A stretch of 5,657 nt of DNA from Chloroflexota bacterium (GCA_005879655.1 VBJK01000055.1:1-5657); one strand, 5' to 3'. Positions 1 to 5,592 are shown, numbered from the stretch's first letter. Numbers and translations: made by a program. The notes: generated from the sequence alone by a model not told the origin.

Positions 1-916
1 CGAAGAGGCCGCTGCGTTTGAAGTGTGAGACAAGTGGTAGGGTGTGATCCAGCTTGTACTGGCTGGTCTGGAGTTGTGGTGCGTGAACGGTGGCAACCAT
101 GCGCCATTGCTCACACAGCAGTAATGCCGGTAAAAATGCCGCAAACTGTCGTCCATAGCGGGTTGTGGCATGGACAAATGGCGATATGGGTCCATCTAGC
201 TCGATACTGTAACCACCCTCCGGTAACGGCTGTGCCCAGAACATCAATTTAAATAGTTTGATGTAACGCCAGAGGTCCTTATAGGGGCTGATTGGCTCTA
301 TGGTACTATCGTCGTGGATGGGGCCGTCTTGCGTGTGAGATTTCCCCTGATCTTGCGTGTTGTCGTGGACTTCGATGTTTACTTGGCTGGCCCAATAGAG
401 CACGCCTCGTGTCAGTTCTAGATTATAGCGCGCTAGTAGCCCTTCAGGGGTCCATTCGGCACCAAGGTCAGTGAGGAGGTAGGTTGCTGGGCGGTCGGCG
501 AATAGAGCGCTTTCGATGTATTCGGGGAGCGTATCTAGTTCTTGGGCGATGCGCTGGATGACTTCGTCGCGTGTGTTGGAACGCGAGGGATGTGGGGTGG
601 CAAATGCTGGGCCGTAGGCAAATGCCTGTTCGCGTAGTTGTAGGGGGGAGAGTGAGGTGGTCAGCGGTGAGAAGGTGGCTGCATCGCTGAGCACTTTTGC
701 CAGACCGCGTATGACGATGTAATCAAGGCGCTCTCCCTCGTAGGTTTCTAGGGCTTTGTGCCATTCTGCGTGAGTGTGTCCTAGATGTTGTTGGAAGAGG
801 GTGATCAGGTCATTGGCGGTTTGCTGCCAGTGGGCGTCGTATGTGCTCACTAGCTCAATAAAGAGTTCTGGACCACGGAGGCGTAGTCTGGGTTTAACAA
901 GGTCTGCTGTTAGCAT
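1..916 (-). CDS. bax1: Bax1-type (DUF790) nuclease, partner of XPB helicase; 3' end beyond window
   Basis: Seen: an open minus-strand frame from ATG at 916 to the left edge with no stop, giving 305 residues. The N-terminus starts MLTADLVKPRLRLRGPEL and continues to a DYIVIRGLAKVL block (about 65-76). A YLLTDLGAEW..EGLLARYNLEL segment follows at 146-169, then DLWRYIKLFKLM (214-225). At 232-271 lies the family hallmark: PEGGYSIELDGP, then TTRYG and FLPALL ending at W271. Known of the family: DUF790 proteins include archaeal Bax1, a structure-specific DNA endonuclease that binds XPB. Inferred: the same role here, cutting DNA next to bubbles opened by the helicase. E233, E239 and D241 around LDGP are candidate metal ligands. 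The start codon lies inside the helicase stop (7-base overlap, ATGCTAA), which implies translational coupling. A hydrophilic stretch at about 185-204 rich in D, Q, H and T looks like a lineage-specific linker. The C-terminus is missing only because the window ends. Confidence 0.86.
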   Translation of the reverse strand, partial: MLTADLVKPRLRLRGPELFIELVSTYDAHWQQTANDLITLFQQHLGHTHAEWHKALETYEGERLDYIVIRGLAKVLSDAATFSPLTTSLSPLQLREQAFAYGPAFATPHPSRSNTRDEVIQRIAQELDTLPEYIESALFADRPATYLLTDLGAEWTPEGLLARYNLELTRGVLYWASQVNIEVHDNTQDQGKSHTQDGPIHDDSTIEPISPYKDLWRYIKLFKLMFWAQPLPEGGYSIELDGPISPFVHATTRYGRQFAAFLPALLLCEQWRMVATVHAPQLQTSQYKLDHTLPLVSHFKRSGLF

Positions 917-2277
917 GGATCTGTCTTTCGGGGCTGGCGGCGTTGCGCTTTGCCTTCGTCAAGCGTTTTGCGGACGATGATTTCAAAAAGGACGGCCTCT
1001 CTATTTTCTACTTTGCGCAGGATACGTCCCAGGCGCTGGATGTATTCGCGTGCTCCGGCTGTGCCGCCCAGCACGATGGCAATTTTGGCCTCTGGCACAT
1101 CAACACCTTCGTTGAGTACGCGTGAGGTGACGATGACACGGTAGCGTCCGGCTTGAAAACTATCCAGGATGTGTTTGCGCTCGGCGGCGCTGGTTTCGTG
1201 TGTGATGGCCGGGACGAGGTAGCGCTTGGCGATGTCGTAGACGACGGCGTTCTGTTCGGCGAAGACGAGTACTTGTTCGTGGGCGTATTCGTGGAGCAAG
1301 CCCTCCAATGCATTAAATTTTCCTTCACAGCTACTGAGCAGCCGTAAGATACGTTGACGGGCCAGAAATGCGCGGCGAGCCTGGACATTGCTGACCGAGA
1401 GGCGCATCAGTTCCATTAGCCAGGATGCGCCAAAGCGCCTGGGGAGGTCCTGCGCACGCACATAGCCCATATAGATGGCGTGATCTGCATCGTAGCGTGC
1501 TCGCTCGTCGGGTGTGAGGTCAACACGCAAACGTTCCGTGCGATACTGGGCGAGTTGCACTCCGATCAGTTCCTCGATGCGCTTCGTGTAGACGATAGGC
1601 CCGATCAGGTCGCTGAGATCCCAACGGCCATTCGTTTGTTCATGGGCTTCAGGATATGTCGCCGTCAAGCCAAGACGCAGTGGGGCCGGAGCCATCAAGG
1701 CGGTTTCACCCCAGCTGGGTGCGGGCAGGTGATGGACCTCATCGAAGATGATCAGTTTAAAAGTATTGCCATACTCGGCCATCAGGTCGCCAGCGGAGTG
1801 ATAGGTTGTTACCGTCAGGGGTTGCACCTTCTTTTCTCCACTGTAGTAGACGCCGATTTCTAGCGAGAATGCATTGACGAGGCGTGCATACCACTGATGT
1901 AGTAAATCAATAGTGGGAGCAATAACGACCGTTGAGCACTTCATGCGGTAGATGGTTTGTAGTGCTACAAAGGTTTTGCCCGCACCAGTGGGTAAGACAA
2001 TACTGCCGCGCCGCTTGGCCAGCTCCCACGCGAGTAGTGCTTCCACTTGGTAATCGTGTGGCTCGCGCGTCTCCTGCCATGTGAGGTCCAGTGTGCGCCA
2101 GCGCGGCACTGTATCACGAATGGCCTGCTCGCGGAGCGTTGGTTGTAGTGTTCCATAATGGTAGCCCTCACAGCGCCAACGTTCCTTGATGAGCTTAAAC
2201 GGCTCTGGAGGGTGCTCTTCATCACCGACATCTCTTAGAACCAGCGTGCCGCCCTGAAAGAAGATAGATTTGCTCAT
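910..2277 (-). CDS. XPB-family superfamily 2 DNA helicase
   Basis: ATP-dependent 3'-5' DNA translocase/helicase of the XPB (ERCC3/RAD25) type, 455 residues. Seen: an N-terminal region of about 70 residues before the helicase core, matching the damage-recognition position. Then come HDYQVEALLAW (74-84), Walker A LPTGAGKT (95-102), motif Ia APTIDLLHQW (120-129), Walker B DEVHH (179-183), motif III LGLTAT (202-207), motif IV VLVFAEQ (336-342), motif V VIVTSRVLNEGVDVPEA (381-397) and motif VI QRLGRILRK (414-422). Between lobes, residues 245-330 are helical and basic, where XPB proteins carry the thumb. The Arg-Glu-Asp (RED) motif expected just after motif III is not present; the sequence there is YPEAHEQTNGR. 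The next gene, a DUF790 nuclease, overlaps its end, the archaeal XPB-Bax1 arrangement. Inferred role: nucleotide-excision-like or other DNA repair. ATG 2277 is chosen because no better start or ribosome site lies upstream and a promoter ends next to it. Confidence 0.93.
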   Translation of the reverse strand: MSKSIFFQGGTLVLRDVGDEEHPPEPFKLIKERWRCEGYHYGTLQPTLREQAIRDTVPRWRTLDLTWQETREPHDYQVEALLAWELAKRRGSIVLPTGAGKTFVALQTIYRMKCSTVVIAPTIDLLHQWYARLVNAFSLEIGVYYSGEKKVQPLTVTTYHSAGDLMAEYGNTFKLIIFDEVHHLPAPSWGETALMAPAPLRLGLTATYPEAHEQTNGRWDLSDLIGPIVYTKRIEELIGVQLAQYRTERLRVDLTPDERARYDADHAIYMGYVRAQDLPRRFGASWLMELMRLSVSNVQARRAFLARQRILRLLSSCEGKFNALEGLLHEYAHEQVLVFAEQNAVVYDIAKRYLVPAITHETSAAERKHILDSFQAGRYRVIVTSRVLNEGVDVPEAKIAIVLGGTAGAREYIQRLGRILRKVENREAVLFEIIVRKTLDEGKAQRRQPRKTDPC

Positions 2278-2284
2278 GGCCTAT

Positions 2285-2314
2285 ATGATAGCAGACTTTT
2301 GTTACAGTAGCCAA
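2285..2314 (-). promoter_or_regulatory. Putative promoter of the XPB-Bax1 operon
   Basis: On the minus strand a -35 box TTGGCT (2314-2309) is followed by an 18-base spacer and a -10 box TATCAT (2290-2285). The -10 is preceded by TGC, an extended -10 feature. The predicted start of transcription is near 2278, within a base or two of the helicase ATG (2277-2275). No Shine-Dalgarno sequence precedes the ATG, so a leaderless message is likely. The call rests on box similarity only. Confidence 0.5.
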
Positions 2315-2367
2315 TACCATTAAGGAGCAGTATGGGTTTACGGAGGACGGGCAAGCGGCTGAAATAA

Positions 2368-2495
2368 GGTAACTCTACAGCAGGGGTTCCAAGGGGCCTG
2401 CAAGGCCCTTTGGCAGGGTACGAGGTGTCCCCGTATCTCTCCCTTCCATCGCCGCCGGAGGTGGCGCGAGAGAAGAAGAGACCTGAATAGTTACC
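2368..2495. repeat. 128-bp inverted-repeat-bounded element with two internal hairpins
   Basis: Seen: GGTAACTCTACAG at 2368-2380 and CTGAATAGTTACC at 2483-2495 are inverted copies matching at 11 of 13 positions. Inside, CCAAGGGGCCT (2389-2399) pairs with AGGCCCTTTGG (2403-2413) across a GCA loop: 11 pairs, one a G-U. A second hairpin has an outer stem TCTCTC (2436-2441) with GAGAGA (2468-2473) and an inner stem CGCCGCC (2450-2456) with GGTGGCG (2460-2466), loop GGA. The interior is more GC-rich than its flanks. There is no coding potential. It lies between the helicase promoter and the tRNA promoter. It could be a MITE-like dispersed repeat with terminal inverted repeats, or a structured RNA whose outer stem closes a three-way junction. 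No clear target-site duplication is visible. Confidence 0.55.
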
Positions 2496-2505
2496 AAAAA
2501 AACTC

Positions 2506-2534
2506 TTGACGAGAGACCTTGCATCTGCTATAAT
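2506..2534 (+). promoter_or_regulatory. Promoter of tRNA-Pro
   Basis: A -35 box TTGACG (2506-2511), a 17-base spacer and a perfect -10 TATAAT (2529-2534) preceded by TGC. Transcription would start near 2541, about 12 bases before the mature tRNA. This is a strong vegetative sigma-70 type promoter, as expected for a stable RNA. Confidence 0.88.
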
Positions 2535-2552
2535 TATCTCGTTATAAGAGAG

Positions 2553-2628
<76 letters not shown>

Positions 2629-2632
2629 AAGC

Positions 2633-2682
2633 AAAACGAGGTGGGAAGTTCCCTTGTCAAAGGGAACTTCCCACCTCGTTTT
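2633..2682. terminator. Perfect 23-bp hairpin terminator, probably bidirectional
   Basis: The arm at 2633-2655 is the exact reverse complement of 2660-2682, with loop GTCA (2656-2659). The outermost bases are AAAA on the left and TTTT on the right, so each strand ends in a short U tract. It begins 7 bases after the tRNA. It can stop tRNA-Pro transcription rightward and transcription of the convergent gene ending at 2757 leftward, which would otherwise run antisense into the tRNA. The perfect pairing over 23 bp is longer than typical intrinsic terminators. Confidence 0.85.
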
Positions 2683-2756
2683 ATGTCTATCCCCTCTTTC
2701 AAACATCAGCAGGCAAGCACAAGCCTGCGTTCTACTGCAAACTCCTAACCTCCACA

Positions 2757-3557
2757 CTAATTCACATGAATGAGCAGAGTAGCTGACTGCGATTGGCTGA
2801 ACTGATGATTTTGGTTCTGTGCCACGGCGATGAGCAAAGCCTTGACCGTATCATCGTTCTCATTGGAAGGGACGACACTGATCTGCACATGGAACACCAC
2901 CTTACCATTGTCGTCAGCTTGGTGTGTATTACTTGACTGAGTGCCTGTAGCCTTGGTGTAAGAGAGCGTAAGGCGCACGGGAATGCCAGGCTGATTGGTC
3001 TGGACAGTGACATCAACGGTTGTATCATTGTCAATCTCCTTGGGAACAGAGGTGATGCGCAAGGTGAGTGGTGCAACTTCCGGTGTTGGTGTGGGCGTCG
3101 GAGATGGCACGGGCGTCGGCGTAAGCGTCTCATTGGTCGGGTTGGATGGTCCGCCACTTGCCGTCGCCGTTGCCCCTGACGGCGCGTGAGGTGAGGGAGT
3201 TGCCTGATTGGACGAGATAGAGTGTTGTGGTAGCTGGTTTGCTTGTGGCGTGGCAGGTTGGGCAAAAGTGAGACCCATGAAGCCAGCAAAAATAAAACCA
3301 ACCACAGTGGCAAAAGAGACCACAATGATCAAAAACTGATGTGCTGGACCGCTGCGCCAATAGTATCCAAGCTTAGCGAAAGGGTTGGCTGGAGCAGCTG
3401 GCCCCGCTTTTTGATGAGGCAAGCGAGCGTTACGCATCTGTATGGGCTGTGTCCCCCCATTGGTATCGTATGAGTGGTCATCTAGGGAGACCGCAGGTAA
3501 GACGAGTTTTCCTCGTGAGTCCGATGACTGATTGCTATGGGAATGATCTTCGATCAT
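2757..3557 (-). CDS. Single-pass membrane protein with external Ig-like domain, function unknown
   Basis: 266 residues; I do not recognise a named family. Seen: a polar N-terminal part (1-70) with no signal peptide, one hydrophobic helix at about 75-98 (FLIIVVSFATVVGFIFAGFMG), a Pro/Thr/Ser-rich stalk at 100-160 with repeated TPTP, and a C-terminal beta-rich domain at 162-266. That domain has alternating hydrophobic and polar residues (APLTLRITSVPKEI, TTVDVTVQTNQPGIPVRLTL, GKVVFHVQI) and resembles a bacterial Ig-like or invasin-type fold. Inferred topology: N-terminus inside, stalk and domain outside. A good ribosome site AAGGA (3566-3562) sits 4 bases before the ATG. It follows the anti-sigma gene on the same strand after 166 bases and could be a target of the sigma factor, but an own promoter is also plausible. 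The start codon lies in a small palindrome, 3543-3557. Confidence 0.8.
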   Translation of the reverse strand: MIEDHSHSNQSSDSRGKLVLPAVSLDDHSYDTNGGTQPIQMRNARLPHQKAGPAAPANPFAKLGYYWRSGPAHQFLIIVVSFATVVGFIFAGFMGLTFAQPATPQANQLPQHSISSNQATPSPHAPSGATATASGGPSNPTNETLTPTPVPSPTPTPTPEVAPLTLRITSVPKEIDNDTTVDVTVQTNQPGIPVRLTLSYTKATGTQSSNTHQADDNGKVVFHVQISVVPSNENDDTVKALLIAVAQNQNHQFSQSQSATLLIHVN

Positions 3558-3595
3558 AATTTCCTTTTCTCTTAAAGAGTAATGTATAGTGTGTC

Positions 3596-3625
3596 ATTTT
3601 ATGCTATTGATTTGAATAATGTAAG
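3596..3625 (-). promoter_or_regulatory. Possible promoter of the Ig-like membrane protein gene
   Basis: On the minus strand CTTACA (3625-3620, 4/6 match to -35), an 18-base spacer and TAAAAT (3601-3596, 5/6 match to -10). It would give a leader of roughly 30 bases before ATG 3557. The surrounding gap (3558-3723) is AT-rich, so chance matches are likely. No clear terminator for the anti-sigma gene is seen in it, so read-through from the sigma operon is also possible. Confidence 0.35.
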
Positions 3626-3723
3626 CTTATTCACCTTTATATCCTATTGCAGACCCATCCACTCAAGACAGATGTTATCCCATAGCATGAAGTTAATACA
3701 GTATAGTGACGCTGAGGATAGGA

Positions 3724-4281
3724 TTACCAGACAGGTAAACGGCTAATCATAGCTTTCAGCCACAGCGCACGCATCTCACTGCCAGCCACCAGCAAAGTGA
3801 TCCATACGCCGAGGATCGTACCGACAATCCAGAAGGCCAACATCAAGGTAGCGCTATTGAGACTCATCAGGTTATTCCAAAGATTGATACATAAGTAAGA
3901 GAAGGCGTCGTGTCCGTTAGCAATCGGCAAGGTTGCGCGTAAAGAAGGCTGTCCCAAAATGATGCCAAGAGTAGTAATCGTTGCTAATAGGAGGGCTGCA
4001 AGCCATTCTGTAAGTGAGGGCTGGAAAAGTACGTAAGGATGAACTTCTTCATTTTGTTGCACACTGTGAGCGACACGTCGCATAATATGAGATGTAAGAT
4101 CCGCAGGCTCCGCAACCATCTCCATATGACATAGTGCCTGATCAATCTTCTCAAAACAGAATAATGCTTGTTGGCAGGAGTTGCACTGAGAAAGATGTAA
4201 CTCAAGTAAACGCATCTTCTCCAAGGGGAGGCGTTTATCAATGTACAACTGTAATTGCTCGGCAGCCTTGGAACAGCGCAT
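3724..4281 (-). CDS. Membrane anti-sigma factor with zf-HC2 zinc finger
   Basis: 185 residues. Seen: N-terminal MRCSKAAEQLQLYIDKRLP and then HLSQCNSC, the H-x3-C-x2-C zinc-binding anti-sigma (ZAS) motif. Candidate ligands are C3, H29, C33 and C36. Two hydrophobic helices follow, at about 92-111 (WLAALLLATITTLGIILG) and 143-167 (ATLMLAFWIVGTILGVWITLLVAG). Known of the family: the N-terminal zinc domain binds an ECF sigma factor at the membrane's inner face and keeps it off RNA polymerase; here the partner is the gene just upstream. Start choice: ATG 4281 lies 2 bases after the sigma stop and has GAGAGG (4293-4288) 6 bases ahead. An in-frame ATG at 4302 would add 7 residues and overlap the sigma gene by 19 bases but lacks a good ribosome site. 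No visible regulatory domain in the loop or tail, so the inducing signal cannot be read from sequence. Confidence 0.92.
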   Translation of the reverse strand: MRCSKAAEQLQLYIDKRLPLEKMRLLELHLSQCNSCQQALFCFEKIDQALCHMEMVAEPADLTSHIMRRVAHSVQQNEEVHPYVLFQPSLTEWLAALLLATITTLGIILGQPSLRATLPIANGHDAFSYLCINLWNNLMSLNSATLMLAFWIVGTILGVWITLLVAGSEMRALWLKAMISRLPVW

Positions 4282-4283
4282 AA

Positions 4284-4928
4284 TTAGCCTCTCGTTTTCC
4301 ATTCTTGCTCAAACGACTGTAAACGTTCTTTGAGCAAATTGCGTGCACGAAATAAATGTGTCTTAATAGTACCGATAGGTATGGTGAGGATTTCAGCCAT
4401 TTCTTCGTAGGTCATATCCTGTAGATGACGCAGCACTAATACAATGCGGTATTTTGCTGGTAGCATTGATAAATGTTTGTGAACAAGCTTTTGACAATCT
4501 TGCCTTTCTAGTTCGGCATTGGCATGCCCTTCATTGTCAACTTGATCGAGGAGATGCTCTGCTTGTATAGCAGCTTGCAAGGCTTTATCGCGTTTTCTTT
4601 GTTCCAGTTGTTTCAGACAGCAGTTGTAGGCAATGCGGTACAACCAAGTGGAAAAACGAGCATCACCACGAAATGAGGGTAAGCCTTGCCAGGCAGCGAG
4701 AAATGTTTCTTGCGTGATTTCGTTAGCTTCCTCATATTGTTGAAGCATACGAAAGACAAGATTGAAAACGCGCCGTTGGTGGCGTTGCACAAGTTGAGCG
4801 AAAGCATCCTGATCGCCAGACTGGCTGGCGGAGACCAGCTCTCTGTCATCCTGCTCGGCGCAAGAGGCTGTGATATTAGGAATAGATATTCCAATGCTGT
4901 GTGGCGTTTGCACCAGATATTCTCTCAT
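4284..4928 (-). CDS. ECF-type RNA polymerase sigma factor
   Basis: 214 residues, a group 4 sigma-70 factor. Seen: region 2 at about 40-112, including DAFAQLVQRHQRRVFNLVFR, EANEITQETFLAAW (the core-binding and -10 region) and FSTWLYRIAYNCCLKQLEQRKR. After a linker of about 35 residues comes region 4 at about 147-204 with LPAKYRIVLVLRHLQDMTYEEM and a helix-turn-helix ending GTIKTHLFRARNLLKERL, which reads the -35 box. Regions 1 and 3 are absent, as usual for ECF factors. An N-terminal extension of about 30 residues has no recognised motif. It is co-transcribed with its anti-sigma factor, 2 bases downstream. ATG 4928 has no Shine-Dalgarno sequence; an in-frame TGA overlaps the TGAAAC box at 4970-4965, which limits the start to this region. 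Self-activation is likely if the upstream box is an ECF promoter. Confidence 0.96.
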   Translation of the reverse strand: MREYLVQTPHSIGISIPNITASCAEQDDRELVSASQSGDQDAFAQLVQRHQRRVFNLVFRMLQQYEEANEITQETFLAAWQGLPSFRGDARFSTWLYRIAYNCCLKQLEQRKRDKALQAAIQAEHLLDQVDNEGHANAELERQDCQKLVHKHLSMLPAKYRIVLVLRHLQDMTYEEMAEILTIPIGTIKTHLFRARNLLKERLQSFEQEWKTRG

Positions 4929-4946
4929 AGTAGTAGTAATAAAGAG

Positions 4947-4970
4947 GACAGAAGCAACCGAAAAGTTTCA
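4947..4970 (-). promoter_or_regulatory. Possible ECF promoter of the sigma/anti-sigma operon
   Basis: The minus strand has TGAAAC (4970-4965) followed after 14 bases by TGTC (4950-4947). This resembles ECF promoters of the GAAAC...CGTC type, but the spacer is about two bases shorter than the N16 of the Bacillus extracytoplasmic sigma factors. The resulting leader would be short and without a ribosome site. This half of the divergent region is weaker than the plus-strand half. Confidence 0.35.
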
Positions 4971-4990
4971 GACATGGGGCGAAACTTCTC
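4960..4990. repeat. Inverted repeat in the divergent sigma promoter region
   Basis: GAAAAGTTTC (4960-4969) and GAAACTTCTC (4981-4990) are inverted copies matching at 9 of 10 positions, separated by 11 bases. Each arm holds a GAAACTT box reading outward, toward the sigma gene on the minus strand and toward the small membrane protein on the plus strand. It may be paired -35 boxes for one ECF sigma factor, or a dimer-binding operator. Confidence 0.6.
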
Positions 4991-5005
4991 GCACTCTATT
5001 AGGTA
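4980..5005 (+). promoter_or_regulatory. Putative ECF sigma promoter of the small membrane protein gene
   Basis: CGAAAC (4980-4985), then exactly 16 bases, then GGTA (5002-5005). This is close to the TGAAAC-N16-CGTA layout of Bacillus SigW-type promoters, a known example of ECF promoter architecture. Transcription would start near 5011, giving a leader of about 36 bases with the ribosome site at 5032-5038. The sigma factor encoded divergently at 4284-4928 is the natural candidate to use it. No convincing sigma-70 boxes compete in this stretch. Confidence 0.5.
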
Positions 5006-5046
5006 TCTTACCATATTGATGAATGAACAATAAAGGGGTGCCTTAC

Positions 5047-5481
5047 ATGTCTTATAACGCAATTGTCGTTTTACTTGGCTGGCTCACGGTAGTCGCCATA
5101 TTCTTCGTTTTCATTGTGCTGTTACGGTACTTGCACCATAAAGAACGTATGGCCTTAATTACCCACGGCATGCATCCAGATGTAGCGCGCAAACAGCGGC
5201 GTAGTAGAGGTATATTGCGAGCAGGGTTAATTACTGGGATGGTAGGATTAGCGCTTACCGTCGGTCTCTATCCAGTAGGCTTCTTTTTACCCTTTTCTCC
5301 TGCCGCCCCCTTTCATCTGGGGCCATGGCTCTTGCCTGGCCTGATCCCGTTAGGTGTGGGACTCGCCCTCATCATCAGCTATTACCTGGAACAAAACAAT
5401 CAGGGGAGCGAAGAAGAACATAGCGAACAAGAGCAGGATAATATTATTTCGTTGGAGAGGCGTATGGATCGGGAAGTTTGA
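5047..5481 (+). CDS. Small three-helix membrane protein, DUF6249-like, function unknown
   Basis: 144 residues. Seen: helix 1 at about 5-28 (VVLLGWLTVVAIFFVFIVLL), then a cytoplasmic-type basic segment RYLHHKERMALITHGMHPDVARKQRRSR (27-54), helix 2 at about 57-80, helix 3 at about 94-114 (LPGLIPLGVGLALIISYYL) and a charged, acidic tail (115-144). The HKERMALI..GM.P signature after helix 1 recalls DUF6249-type membrane proteins, which I remember as often sitting next to ECF sigma and anti-sigma genes; that assignment is from memory. It is divergent from the sigma gene and preceded by an ECF-like promoter, so it may be a regulon member or an accessory of the signalling pathway. ATG 5047 is chosen because AAAGGGG (5032-5038) stands 8 bases ahead; an in-frame ATG at 5023 would place that ribosome site inside the coding region. 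Confidence 0.88.
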   Translation: MSYNAIVVLLGWLTVVAIFFVFIVLLRYLHHKERMALITHGMHPDVARKQRRSRGILRAGLITGMVGLALTVGLYPVGFFLPFSPAAPFHLGPWLLPGLIPLGVGLALIISYYLEQNNQGSEEEHSEQEQDNIISLERRMDREV

Positions 5482-5513
5482 GCCTGGGAAGATAGAGGAA
5501 GCAACACAGGAAA

Positions 5514-5552
5514 GCAATTTTTTTGGAGTTTTACAAATTCCCAAAAAATTGC
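5514..5552. terminator. AT-rich 18-bp hairpin after the small membrane protein gene
   Basis: Arms 5514-5531 and 5535-5552 pair around a TAC loop with one mismatch (T5524/C5542) and one G-U pair (G5528/T5538). It begins 32 bases after the stop at 5481. The run of seven T lies in the left arm, and no U tract follows on the plus strand, so it is not a textbook intrinsic terminator. It may still end the transcript or protect its 3' end. It also insulates the promoter that begins at 5564. Confidence 0.5.
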
Positions 5553-5563
5553 CCGAAAACCTA

Positions 5564-5592
5564 TTGACAGGATAGCAGAGCAGTGATATTAT
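5564..5592 (+). promoter_or_regulatory. Strong vegetative promoter reading out of the window
   Basis: A perfect -35 TTGACA (5564-5569), a 17-base spacer and a -10 TATTAT (5587-5592) preceded by TGA, an extended -10 feature. The start would be near 5599. The transcript begins with purine-rich sequence and two possible small stems, GCGC (5600-5603)/GCGC (5628-5631) and GATGC (5635-5639)/GCATC (5644-5648). An ATG at 5636 opens a frame to the edge (MLRHQGT) with GGAAAG (5623-5628) 7 bases ahead. Whether this is a coding start or an untranslated or stable RNA leader cannot be told from the 59 bases visible. Confidence 0.8.

Noticed and set aside
25..980. Several plus-strand frames (25-252, 292-474, 774-980)
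   Set aside because: They are shadows of the DUF790 nuclease on the other strand, without ribosome sites or family features.
1480..1863. 127-residue plus-strand open frame antisense to the helicase
   Set aside because: It lies wholly inside the helicase gene, has no ribosome site and encodes no recognisable domain; the helicase frame has every family motif.
2360..2503. Target-site duplication flanking the 128-bp element
   Set aside because: The flanks are AAATAA on the left and AAAAAA on the right, which are low-complexity and do not form a convincing direct repeat.
2709..2728. Hairpin GCAGGC/GCCTGC as a terminator for the convergent membrane protein gene
   Set aside because: The stem is only 6 bp with an 8-base loop and no U tract follows on the minus strand; the 2633-2682 hairpin is a far better terminator.
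2762..3325. 187-residue minus-strand frame overlapping the Ig-like membrane protein
   Set aside because: It is a shifted reading of the same strand, extremely rich in Arg, Pro and Ser as expected of an out-of-frame read, and has no good start.
4282..4302. Earlier start (ATG 4302) for the anti-sigma factor
   Set aside because: It lacks a good ribosome site and overlaps the sigma gene, while ATG 4281 has GAGAGG at proper spacing and fits zf-HC2 proteins that begin just before the first Cys.
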